From Luteolibacter rhizosphaerae (GTDB lineage: Bacteria; Verrucomicrobiota; Verrucomicrobiia; Verrucomicrobiales; Akkermansiaceae), in the NCBI RefSeq assembly GCF_025950095.1, contig NZ_JAPDDR010000007.1, positions 186,001 through 250,000 of the forward strand: DNA of 64,000 nucleotides. Reading direction: 5' to 3'. The stretch's first letter is position 1. Each line of letters opens with the position of its first letter. A program made the translations under genes and the position numbers. Below, piece by piece: positions 33,849-42,019 of the stretch. The notes below the pieces were generated by a model. It worked only from the letters and a program-made list of their open reading frames with translations, searched no databases and had not been told where the DNA came from.

Positions 33849-34757
33849 TTAACCGTGGACGATGCGGTTCTCGACGGTTTCCCCCGCGGGAACGCTTGCT
33901 CCGGGCCAGATGACTGAGCCGGTCACGGTGGCTCCGGCACCGATCTCCGATGCCGGGCCGACGACGCTTTCCCACACGGTGGCGGCGGGGTCGATGATCG
34001 CTTGCGGATGGATTGCGGGAGCGAGAGCCATCTCGCGATGGGCGGCGAGGTAGCTCTCGTGATCGCCGAGGTCGCGCCATTCGCCTTCATCGAGAATGAT
34101 GGCGCCGAGTCGTCCCTGACGGGCGAGCTCAAGGAAGGCGGGGATGACGGCGATCTTCTCGCCGGGGGGGATGAGATCGAGGAGCTCGGGATCGAAGCAA
34201 TAGATGCCGGTGAAGACGTGGGTGCCATCCGAGATGCCGAGCTTGGAGCGGATATCGGTGACGCGGTCCCCTGCCCCATTCAGGGCGATGTGGGTGGCCG
34301 TGCCCTCGGTCCGCAAGGCGAGGGTGACGGGGCAGTCCGAGGCCTCGTGCGCGGCGATCAGGCGGTCCAGCGGAATGGAGGAGTAGATGTCACCATTGTG
34401 TACGAGGACGCTATCGCTGCCGATCCATGAGGCGACATTCTTCACGCCGCCGCCGGTCTCCAGCAGCACAGGCTCGTGGAAGAGGTGGAGAGGATGGTCC
34501 CGGAAGGAACCCCTGCGCGGTGCGAGGCCATTCCCGGCGATGAGGCTGAGATCCTCACTTTCCGCGTAAGTCCACTTCTCCGGGAGGTGGTGGGTATTGA
34601 TGGCGAAGTCGGTGATGCCGGCCGCGATGCAGGAGTCCATGGCCCACTCGATGAGGGGGCGATGGAAGAGGGGCACGAGGGGCTTCGGCAGGAGGTCGGT
34701 GAGCGGCCGGAGCCGCGTGCCGAGACCGGCGCCGGGAAGGAAGGCCTTGCGGATCAC
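33849..34757 (-). CDS. Sugar-1-phosphate nucleotidyltransferase (MurU-like)
   Basis: 302 aa. The N-terminal G-x-G-T-R-L signature is FLPGAGLGTRLRPLTDLLPKPLVPL; the catalytic metal Asp is in LVHNGDIYSS. The second half (from about 250) has a left-handed beta-helix cap (IHPQAIIDPAATVWESVVG, AGATVTGSVIWPGASVPAG). It activates a sugar phosphate with UTP or another NTP. MurU acts after AmgK in peptidoglycan recycling, and an AmgK-like kinase is encoded at 25433. MurU of Pseudomonas lacks the beta-helix, so a GDP-mannose or glucose-type transferase is an alternative. Confidence 0.85.
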   Translation of the reverse strand: MIRKAFLPGAGLGTRLRPLTDLLPKPLVPLFHRPLIEWAMDSCIAAGITDFAINTHHLPEKWTYAESEDLSLIAGNGLAPRRGSFRDHPLHLFHEPVLLETGGGVKNVASWIGSDSVLVHNGDIYSSIPLDRLIAAHEASDCPVTLALRTEGTATHIALNGAGDRVTDIRSKLGISDGTHVFTGIYCFDPELLDLIPPGEKIAVIPAFLELARQGRLGAIILDEGEWRDLGDHESYLAAHREMALAPAIHPQAIIDPAATVWESVVGPASEIGAGATVTGSVIWPGASVPAGETVENRIVHG

Positions 34758-34897
34758 GCGTCGGGTTTCAGCAGAGGGAAAGCGGGGGGCAAGGGATTTC
34801 GCCGGGGAGGTGCGGAAAGGCGGGAAGATGTCCGCAGCCTACCCGAAAAGGGGGCTATTTTGATCTCTGCACCTCTTATCAAGATCGGCATTTTCCG

Positions 34898-34919
34898 GTG
34901 CTGCCCTTTCGGGTAGCAC
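34898..34919 (+). promoter_or_regulatory. Hairpin in the leader of the PVC dehydrogenase gene
   Basis: GTGCTGCCC at 34898-34906 pairs with GGGTAGCAC at 34911-34919 (one G-T pair, TTTC loop), about 50 bases before the chosen start at 34971. It has no T tract after it. It may stabilise the message or bind a regulator. Confidence 0.35.
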
Positions 34920-34970
34920 ACACGGGGGATTGAGAAAACCCCCATGCTCTTCCGTATCCTCGCTCCGCCC

Positions 34971-37900
34971 ATGCATCGACCCAGCATCTATCTGCTTCCA
35001 TTGGCTGCCGCCGGCAGCGCAATGGCCCTGCCGCAAGGCTTCGAAATGAAGGAATTCGCCGGCCCGCCGAATGCGGACTATCCGGCGGCGATCACGGCGG
35101 CGGCGAACGGCGACGTGTACGTGTCCTCCGACCAGAACGGCTCGCTGGGCCACAAGCCGAAGATGGGGCGGATTATCCGCTGCCGCGACACGGACGGCGA
35201 CGGCAAGGCGGACAACTTCGTGCACTTCGTGAAGGATGTGGATAGCCCGCGCGGCGGCCATCTGGTGGGCGATACGCTGTACCTGATCCACCCGCCCTTC
35301 CTGAGCAGCTTCCGAGACACGGACGGTGACGGCGAAGCGGACGAGAAGAAGGTGCTGGTGACCGGTCTGGGTGGAGGCATCGAGCACCCGCGCGGTGCCG
35401 ACCACACGACGAACGGGGTGCGCATGGGAATCGACGGCTGGCTCTACATCTCGGTGGGCGACTTCGGCACGACGCCAGCCAAGGGGACCGACGGCTCCGA
35501 GTATACCTTGCACGGCGGCGGGGTGATCCGGGTGCGGCCCGATGGATCGCAGGTGGAGCCCTATGCGGTGATGCTGCGCAACATCTGCGACACGGCGATC
35601 TCTCCCGAGCTGGACATGTTCAGCCGGGACAACACGAACGACGGCAAGGGCTGGAACACGCGCTTCCACCACTACACGGCGCTGGGCGACCACGGCTACC
35701 CGCGGCTCTACAAGAACTTCGCCGACGAGGCGATCAAGCCGCTGGCCGACTACGGTGGCGGCTCCGGCACGGGCGCGCTGTGGCTGAGCGAGCCGGGCTT
35801 CCCGCCGGAATTCACGGACGCGCTTTTCTCGACCGACTGGACCACGGGCACGGTGCACTATCACCCGTGGAAGAAGGAAGGGGCGAGCTTCAAGGTGGAG
35901 CAGAAGGATTTCGAGAAACTGCCGCGGGCCACGGACATCGATGTGGACGGGAACTCGAAGCTGTATCTGGCGGACTGGCGCGACGGTGGCTTCGACTACA
36001 CGCCGGACAAGAAGGTGGGTAAGATTTTCATGGTGACCTATCCGGGTGCCACGCCCGCGAAGTACACCGATGTGACCAAGGCGAAGGATGACGAGCTGGT
36101 GAAGCTGCTCGCCTCCGCGAGCGCGGTGCAGCGGCTGGAAACGCAACGCGAGATCGTGAAGCGCGGGAAGAAGCCGCCCTTCGCCGAAGGGATCTTCGCG
36201 ATCGCGAAGGACAGCAAGCAGACCGCGGCCGTGCGAGCGGCGGCGATCTTCACCTTCAAGCAGCTCTACGGGAAAGGTAGTACCAAGTATCTGTCCGAAC
36301 TGGTAGCGGATGAGACGGTGCGCGAATTCGCGCTGCGGGCGATGACCGATCGCAAGTCCGAGCTGGAAGGCGTGGATGCGAAAACCTACGTAACGGCGCT
36401 ACAGGACAAGAACCCCCGCGTGGTGCTGCAAGCACTGGTGGGACTTGAACGCCTGAAGGCCAAGGACGCCGCGCCCGCGATCTTCTCCGCCTCTTCCGGA
36501 TGGCGCGAGGAAGGCTTCGTCTCGCCGCGGCTGGAGCATACGGCGATGCAGGTGCTGGCCTCGCTGGAGAACATTCCTGCCTGCCTGAAGGCCACCAACG
36601 ATACGGCGACCCGGAAGCTCGCGATGCGGGCTCTCTCGCGGATCCACAAGATGGAAGTGGTGGACGGCCTGATCACGCTGGTGGCGAAGAGCAACGACTA
36701 CGAACTGAAGTTCGAAGCGCTGGCGGCGCTGGCGCGGCTGAACTACACGGAGAAGAAGTGGAACTTCAAAGACTGGTGGAGCACCCAACCGGACGACCGC
36801 GGACCCTACTACGACCCGGTGGAATGGGATGGCTCCGGCAAGATCCGCGCAGCGATCGAAAAGGGCTTCGGCTCGGTGCCGCAAGCACGCCAGAACGACC
36901 TGCTGGACCTGCTCGGCAAGAACCGTCTGCCGGTGGCGCAGATGAAACTCTCTGGCGCGGATCCGCTGCTGGTGGCGCTGGAATCCAAGGAGCTGAACAA
37001 CACGCAGCTGATGCTACTGGTAGATGCGGCCAAAGACGGGAAGCGCCCGTTCGCGCAACGCGCCGATGCCTACAAGGCACTGAGCAAAGGCGGCGAGGAT
37101 CTCTCGATGCCCTATCGTCTCGCCGTGCTGGCGGTATGGTCGCAGGAGAAGGAATCCACTGAAACCTCCGGTCCCTATGTGGCCGACTTCGTGAACGCCT
37201 CGGTGCGGGGTGAACAGGTCCGTGCGCTGCGCGAGATCGCTGCGAAGCAAGGAGACTCCGCAAGCCGGATCGCGTGGAAGGCGCTGCTGACCGTGCTGAA
37301 CAGCCCGCTGGCAAAGGACGAGGCGAAGAAGCGGGTGCAACAGGAGGTGGACAAGAACCCGAAGGAGGTGGGCTTCTTCCAAGCGATCGCGGATCTGAAG
37401 CTGACCGGCTTCGACAAGCAGATCGAAGCCGGGATCAACTGGGATAGCAGCAAGATCATCGACGCCGCCAAAGCCGCCAAGACCGCGGTGGCCGCGGGAG
37501 GAGCCGGGGGCAAGAAGGTGGCCGAGCTGGCGGTGGCGGATGTGGCAAAGACGGCCATGGACCAGAAGGGTGATGTCGCGACGGGCCAGCGTTTGTTCAC
37601 CTCGCAAGGTTGTATCGCGTGTCACTCGATCGATCCGAAGGCGGAGCAGAAGGGCCCGTATCTGGGCGCTGCGGGAGCGAAGTTCACGCGCGACTATCTG
37701 GTCGATTCGATCCTGGAGCCGAACAAGGTGGTGGCCCAAGGATTCCAGACGGCCATGTTCAACCTGAAGGACGGGACGGCGAAGATGGGATTCGTGACGG
37801 GCGAGGCGGATGGGATCGTGGAGATCCGGGACATCGCCGGGCAGGTGAGCAAGGTGAAGCGCGAGGACGTGAAGGAAGAAGTCCACATGCCGCAGTCGAT

Positions 37901-37991
37901 GATGCCGCCGGGTCTGGCCGGGACATTGACGGTGGAGGAATTCACCTCGCTGATCGAATACTTGGTCTCGCTGCGGGCGACCGGGGGCTGA
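34971..37991 (+). CDS. PVC-type membrane-bound dehydrogenase with haem-binding CxxCH
   Basis: 1006 aa from the ATG at 34971, which starts a normal signal peptide (IYLLPLAAAGSAMA); a second ATG at 34944 would add nine residues. Residues about 15-370 form the beta-propeller 'membrane-bound dehydrogenase' domain (YPAAITAAANGDVYVSSDQ, RGADHTTNGVRMGIDGWLYI, GDHGYPRLYKNF, LYLADWRDGGFDY), then HEAT-like helical repeats (about 380-860) and a C-terminal cytochrome c with GCIACHS (Cys codon at 37611). It probably oxidises a sugar or alcohol on the outer face and passes electrons to the haem. The family is expanded in Planctomycetes and Verrucomicrobia. Confidence 0.92.
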   Translation: MHRPSIYLLPLAAAGSAMALPQGFEMKEFAGPPNADYPAAITAAANGDVYVSSDQNGSLGHKPKMGRIIRCRDTDGDGKADNFVHFVKDVDSPRGGHLVGDTLYLIHPPFLSSFRDTDGDGEADEKKVLVTGLGGGIEHPRGADHTTNGVRMGIDGWLYISVGDFGTTPAKGTDGSEYTLHGGGVIRVRPDGSQVEPYAVMLRNICDTAISPELDMFSRDNTNDGKGWNTRFHHYTALGDHGYPRLYKNFADEAIKPLADYGGGSGTGALWLSEPGFPPEFTDALFSTDWTTGTVHYHPWKKEGASFKVEQKDFEKLPRATDIDVDGNSKLYLADWRDGGFDYTPDKKVGKIFMVTYPGATPAKYTDVTKAKDDELVKLLASASAVQRLETQREIVKRGKKPPFAEGIFAIAKDSKQTAAVRAAAIFTFKQLYGKGSTKYLSELVADETVREFALRAMTDRKSELEGVDAKTYVTALQDKNPRVVLQALVGLERLKAKDAAPAIFSASSGWREEGFVSPRLEHTAMQVLASLENIPACLKATNDTATRKLAMRALSRIHKMEVVDGLITLVAKSNDYELKFEALAALARLNYTEKKWNFKDWWSTQPDDRGPYYDPVEWDGSGKIRAAIEKGFGSVPQARQNDLLDLLGKNRLPVAQMKLSGADPLLVALESKELNNTQLMLLVDAAKDGKRPFAQRADAYKALSKGGEDLSMPYRLAVLAVWSQEKESTETSGPYVADFVNASVRGEQVRALREIAAKQGDSASRIAWKALLTVLNSPLAKDEAKKRVQQEVDKNPKEVGFFQAIADLKLTGFDKQIEAGINWDSSKIIDAAKAAKTAVAAGGAGGKKVAELAVADVAKTAMDQKGDVATGQRLFTSQGCIACHSIDPKAEQKGPYLGAAGAKFTRDYLVDSILEPNKVVAQGFQTAMFNLKDGTAKMGFVTGEADGIVEIRDIAGQVSKVKREDVKEEVHMPQSMMPPGLAGTLTVEEFTSLIEYLVSLRATGG

Positions 37992-38020
37992 AGCGAACTG
38001 CCTGTTTCAGAGATTCTGGA

Positions 38021-38050
38021 GGCCGCCCGGGGACGGGCGGTCTTCTTTTT
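38021..38050 (+). terminator. Terminator of the PVC dehydrogenase gene
   Basis: GGCCGCCCG at 38021-38029 pairs with CGGGCGGTC at 38034-38042 (one G-T pair, GGGA loop), followed by TTCTTTTT. It separates the dehydrogenase from the BlaI operon. Confidence 0.85.
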
Positions 38051-38059
38051 AGGCACGCT

Positions 38060-38098
38060 CACCACAAATGTAGTGGACACATCACTACAATTGTGGTG
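38060..38098. promoter_or_regulatory. BlaI-type palindromic operator
   Basis: A near-perfect 16-bp inverted repeat: CACCACAAATGTAGTG at 38060-38075 and CACTACAATTGTGGTG at 38083-38098 (one mismatch, 7-base spacer). Each arm contains the TACA/TGTA core of BlaI/MecI operators. It ends 16 bases before the BlaI start (38115), so bound repressor would cover the promoter of its own operon. Confidence 0.85.
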
Positions 38099-38114
38099 AA
38101 TGAGAGGAGCAAGA

Positions 38115-38495
38115 ATGAATGCGCCGAACATATCTGAATCCGAATGGGCCGTGATGGAAGTGCTGTGGGAGTCCTCTCCCCGGACGGCATCGGAGGTGGC
38201 GAAGGTGCTCCGCGGCGATACGGGCTGGGCGGAGAACACGGTGAGGACGCTGCTGACGCGGCTGGTGGAGAAGGGCGCGCTGCAGACGAATGAAGGAGGA
38301 GCGGCCAAGCTCTACACGCCCGCGGTGAAGCGCGAGGACTGCGTGAAGGCGGAGAGCGCCTCCTTCATGGAACGGATTTTCCAGGGAGCAGCGAAGCCGC
38401 TGCTCGTCCACTTCGCAAAGAACGCACGCCTCACTCCGGAAGAGGTGCGCGAGCTGAAGAAGATTCTCGATCAATCCATCGATAAAGAACCCTGA
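38115..38495 (+). CDS. BlaI/MecI/CopY family repressor
   Basis: 126 aa. A winged helix at 1-75 (ISESEWAVMEVLWESSPRTASEVAKVL, WAENTVRTLLTRLVEKGAL) and a dimerisation tail (about 80-126: FMERIFQGAAKPLLVHFAKN, LTPEEVRELKKILDQ). The start at 38115 has a good GAGGAG ribosome site 6 bases upstream; the in-frame ATG at 38100 touches the operator. It is expected to repress the BlaI-M56-M56 operon and be cleaved when the sensors fire. Confidence 0.95.
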   Translation: MNAPNISESEWAVMEVLWESSPRTASEVAKVLRGDTGWAENTVRTLLTRLVEKGALQTNEGGAAKLYTPAVKREDCVKAESASFMERIFQGAAKPLLVHFAKNARLTPEEVRELKKILDQSIDKEP

Positions 38496-38502
38496 CCATG
38501 CC

Positions 38503-40131
38503 ATGAACACGCTGGACTCAATGTTTGAATGGGTGCTCGCCGCCACCCTCCGCGCCTCGGCGCTCGCGGTCGTAATCCTCGGGATTCAATTCATGCTGCG
38601 CCGCCATCTGCCGGCGACGTGGCGCCATGCACTCTGGCTGCCGATGCTGCTGGTGCTCGTGCTACCGATGTTGCCGCAGGTGCCTTTCGGGATCATGCCC
38701 CAGCGTGAGAAGCCGGAGCCTGTGGCTGTGGAGGCGGTGCAAACTTCCGCGCTACCGCAGGCGAAGCCCGCGGTGGCAACACCGGCGGAGAGTCGCCAAG
38801 GCCTGACGCCGATGGTCTATGCCGGCCTGGTGTGGATGGCGGGAGCGGCGGTGATGCTGGGGATGGGAGTAGCGGGCTACCGTCGAAACCTGGAGCGGAT
38901 GAAGAAGGCGGCGTGCCGGCAAGATGCCAGCTTGAAGGGTCTGTTAGAAGAGAGCGCGCGAGAGGCGGGTCTGCGGAAGGTGCCGGAGGTGCTGATGTCA
39001 TCCGCGGTGGAGAGCCCGGCGGTGACGGGACTGCTGAGGCCGCTACTGCTCTTGCCTGCGGGATTCCCGCGCGGATTCAGCGATGCGGAGGCGAGATTGA
39101 TCCTGCTCCATGAGTTCACGCACGTGAAGCGGCGCGATCTGCCCGTGAACTGGCTGGTGTGCGTGCTGCACTCGATGCACTGGTTCAACCCGCTGCTGTG
39201 GTTTGCCTTTGCACGGATGAGAGAGGACCGCGAGCTGGCTTGCGATGCGCAGGTGCTTTCGCTCGGCAAGACGGACCGGCGTGCCGACTACGGGCATGCG
39301 CTGCTGAAGCTGCAGCTCTGCGCTCCGGCCTCGACATTGAGTCTGGGATTCGTGGGGATTTTCGAGCGCAACTCCAACTTGCGCACGCGGATCACCGATA
39401 TCTCCACGCACCGGAAATCCCATCCGGGATGGCGTGCGGCGGGGATCGCACTGACGGGCGTGCTGACTCTGTTAGGCGCGACCGAAGCGCAGGAGCGCAA
39501 GCCGAAGGATCCGCGGCAGGTGGCGATCGAGAAGAAGCTGGATGCGATCAAGATCCCGAGGGTGAGCTTCAAGGATAGCTCTGTGGAAGAGGCGGTGGAT
39601 TTCCTGAGGCTGCGCGCCAACGAGCTCGATCCGGCGCCGAAGAATCAGGCGGAGCGAGGTGTGAACTTCGTGATCAAGGCGCCGAAGGACTTCCAAGTTA
39701 CGCCGGTGACGCTGGAGCTGAAGGATGTGTCGCTGCGGAAGGCGATCGAGAACGTGGCGGAGGCATCCGGCCTGGCGATGAGGGTGGATCCCTTCGCGGT
39801 GACGCTGTCGCCGAGGACGGTCGCTGACAAAGATGCAGGCAAGCTCAAGGGCGAGGCGATGGAGATGGCATCGCACATCGTGATCCCGGTCCTAGATTTT
39901 GAGAGCGTGAGGTTGGCCGAGGCGGTGGAGTTCCTGAACGGGAAGGCCGCAGAATTGGCGGAAGAAGGGAAGGCACCGGTGATCGAGCTGAGTTCGAATG
40001 CGAACAAGGATGCAGCGATCAAGGAGCTGAGACTGCGCAACATCCCTTTATCCGAGGCGGTGAAGTCCATCTCGCAGGCGGCGAAGGAACCGCTCTCGGC
40101 CAACGACGAGGTGATTCGTTTCGGGAAGTAA
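38503..40131 (+). CDS. M56 (BlaR1/MecR1-like) sensor protease with two STN-like domains
   Basis: 542 aa. The N-terminal part has about four membrane helices and the gluzincin site LILLHEFTHVKRRDL (His203-Glu204-His207) with SMHWFNPLLWFAFARMREDRELACD after it, typical of M56 peptidases. The C-terminal part has no penicillin-binding domain; instead two repeats (about 345-445 and 450-540) of the form 'IPxVxFxxxSVEEAVDFLRxxA...LxLKDVSLRKAIENVAEASGL' resemble STN/secretin short N-terminal or DUF4974 domains. It likely senses something outside and cleaves BlaI. Starts 7 bp after blaI. Confidence 0.9.
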   Translation: MNTLDSMFEWVLAATLRASALAVVILGIQFMLRRHLPATWRHALWLPMLLVLVLPMLPQVPFGIMPQREKPEPVAVEAVQTSALPQAKPAVATPAESRQGLTPMVYAGLVWMAGAAVMLGMGVAGYRRNLERMKKAACRQDASLKGLLEESAREAGLRKVPEVLMSSAVESPAVTGLLRPLLLLPAGFPRGFSDAEARLILLHEFTHVKRRDLPVNWLVCVLHSMHWFNPLLWFAFARMREDRELACDAQVLSLGKTDRRADYGHALLKLQLCAPASTLSLGFVGIFERNSNLRTRITDISTHRKSHPGWRAAGIALTGVLTLLGATEAQERKPKDPRQVAIEKKLDAIKIPRVSFKDSSVEEAVDFLRLRANELDPAPKNQAERGVNFVIKAPKDFQVTPVTLELKDVSLRKAIENVAEASGLAMRVDPFAVTLSPRTVADKDAGKLKGEAMEMASHIVIPVLDFESVRLAEAVEFLNGKAAELAEEGKAPVIELSSNANKDAAIKELRLRNIPLSEAVKSISQAAKEPLSANDEVIRFGK

Positions 40132-40211
40132 GTGAAGCCCTGCCGGGGGTGGCGGGAAGGCCGCCCCCGGCGATCCATCCGTTAGAAGAGAATCCTACTG
40201 AATCTCCTGCC

Positions 40212-41915
40212 ATGAGTGTGCTCGAATCTTTGTTTGATTGGTTACTCGCCACGACGCTGCGTGCTTCGGCACTGGCGGTGGTGATCATGGGCCTGCAATT
40301 GCTGGTCCGCCGGTGGTTGCCGCCGCAGTGGCGATATGCGTTGTGGATGCCGCTGGTGTTGGTGCTGGTGCTGCCGGTAGTCCCGACGGTGCCGTTCGGA
40401 ATTCTACCGCGGAAGGCTCCGGCGGTGGAGGCGAGTGTTCCTGAGGTCGCGGCAGTTAGCGGGGCTGCGTTGATTGCGGGTGTCGATCAGCCTTTAGGCG
40501 AGGTGGCGCCGACAACGATGACGGTGAACTCGTGGGCTCTGGTCTGGCTGGCCGGGAGCGCGGCGGTGTTCGTATTCGGCATGGCTGGCTATCGCCGGAA
40601 CATGCGCCGCATCACGAAGGGAGCGGTGGCTGTGGATGAGGCGCTGCTGGCATCGGTCGAGGAGGCGGCACGTGAGGTGGGGCTGGGGAGATTGCCGCGG
40701 GTGGTGGTATCGGCGGAGGTGGAGAGCCCGGCGGTGACTGGACTTTTGAGGCCCGTGCTGCTGTTGCCGGCGGATTTCCTGCAGAGCTTCAGCGAGGCTG
40801 AGGCGAGGTTGATCTTGCTGCACGAGCTGACGCACGTGAAGCGGCTGGACCTGCCGGTCAATGGCCTATGCTGCATCCTGCAGGCGCTGCACTGGTTCAA
40901 TCCGATCTTGTGGTTCGCTTTTGCGAGGATGCGGGCCGACCGCGAGACGGCTTGCGATGCTCAGGTGCTTTCACTGGGCGGCAGGGACCGGCGATCCGTT
41001 TATGGGAACGCGCTGCTGAAGCTGCAGGCTGTGGCACCGCGCTCCGGGCTGCAACTGGGCTTCGTGGGGATCTTCGAAAGCAGTTCGGAATTGAAGACGC
41101 GAATCCGCGATATCTCCAGGCATCGCGCTAGCCATCCTGCCTGGAAAGCGGGCGGGGTGACGATGATCGGGCTGCTGACTTTGTTTGGCGCGACGAAGGC
41201 GGAGGAGCCGAAGCGAACGGAGGCCCCTGTCGCCCCTCCGGCAGCGGCGGAGGAGCCGAAGGTCGATCCGACGACGGATATTATCTTCAAGAAGCTGCAG
41301 ACGACGGTGATCCCCGTGGTGAAGTTCGAGAACACTTCCTTGGAAGAGGCCATCGACTTCGTCCGAGCGAAGAGCGTGGAGCTGGATCCGGAGAAGAAGG
41401 GGGTGAACTTCGTGATCCGCAAGCCACGCGAGGAAAGCGGCACAGCGGATCCCGGCAAGTCCCGTGTGACCCTGGATCAGAAGAGCGCCTCGATGCTCAC
41501 CGTGCTGCAGGAGATGGCCAAGCAGACCCAGCTGAGATTCTCGATCAGTGAATCGGGAGTCACCTTCCTGCCGATCAATCACCAAGACAACTTCCAGTTC
41601 ATGCCGCGCCCGGAACCGGAGAAGCCGAAAGGGAGGGCAGCCGAGGCAGGCAGCAAGATCATCCTTCCGAGCGTGGAGTTCGTGGATGTGTCGCTGACGG
41701 AGGCGGTGGTTTCCCTGAACAAGATGGCGAAGGAGAACGCAAAGGGAGGAGAGGTCTTCCCGGTGGTGCTGGATCCGAAGGTGGACGGCACGGCGCGAGT
41801 CCAGGAGCTGCGCTTGAGAAACGTGCCGCTCACCATTGCACTCAAATACCTCGGGGATACGACGAAGACGGTGGTGAACTCCGACGACAAGGAGCTGCGG
41901 ATTACAAAGCCGTAG
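40212..41915 (+). CDS. Second M56 sensor protease, paralogue of the preceding gene
   Basis: 567 aa. It has the same layout as the gene before it: membrane helices with near-identical starts (LLATTLRASALAVVIMGLQ), the metal site LILLHELTHVKRLDL, the LHWFNPILWFAFARMRADRETACD block, then a Pro/Ala linker and two STN-like repeats (IPVVKFENTSLEEAIDFVRA; LPSVEFVDVSLTEAVVSLNK). Full-length and intact. It begins 80 bp after the first; the pair is a tandem duplication within the BlaI operon, and the ectodomains have diverged most. Confidence 0.9.
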   Translation: MSVLESLFDWLLATTLRASALAVVIMGLQLLVRRWLPPQWRYALWMPLVLVLVLPVVPTVPFGILPRKAPAVEASVPEVAAVSGAALIAGVDQPLGEVAPTTMTVNSWALVWLAGSAAVFVFGMAGYRRNMRRITKGAVAVDEALLASVEEAAREVGLGRLPRVVVSAEVESPAVTGLLRPVLLLPADFLQSFSEAEARLILLHELTHVKRLDLPVNGLCCILQALHWFNPILWFAFARMRADRETACDAQVLSLGGRDRRSVYGNALLKLQAVAPRSGLQLGFVGIFESSSELKTRIRDISRHRASHPAWKAGGVTMIGLLTLFGATKAEEPKRTEAPVAPPAAAEEPKVDPTTDIIFKKLQTTVIPVVKFENTSLEEAIDFVRAKSVELDPEKKGVNFVIRKPREESGTADPGKSRVTLDQKSASMLTVLQEMAKQTQLRFSISESGVTFLPINHQDNFQFMPRPEPEKPKGRAAEAGSKIILPSVEFVDVSLTEAVVSLNKMAKENAKGGEVFPVVLDPKVDGTARVQELRLRNVPLTIALKYLGDTTKTVVNSDDKELRITKP

Positions 41916-41930
41916 CGATTGAACGAGTGA

Positions 41931-41961
41931 GAGGCCGGGTGATTGCCCGGCCTCTTCATTT
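41931..41961 (+). terminator. Terminator of the BlaI-M56-M56 operon
   Basis: GAGGCCGGG at 41931-41939 pairs with CCCGGCCTC at 41946-41954 (6-base loop), followed by TTCATTT. Lies 16 bases after the second M56 stop. Confidence 0.85.
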
Positions 41962-42019
41962 CGTGAGGTGAAGCGGGCTGTGGGGTCGCTTCATCCGCTC
42001 ACGGAGTGAGCGGACTACT

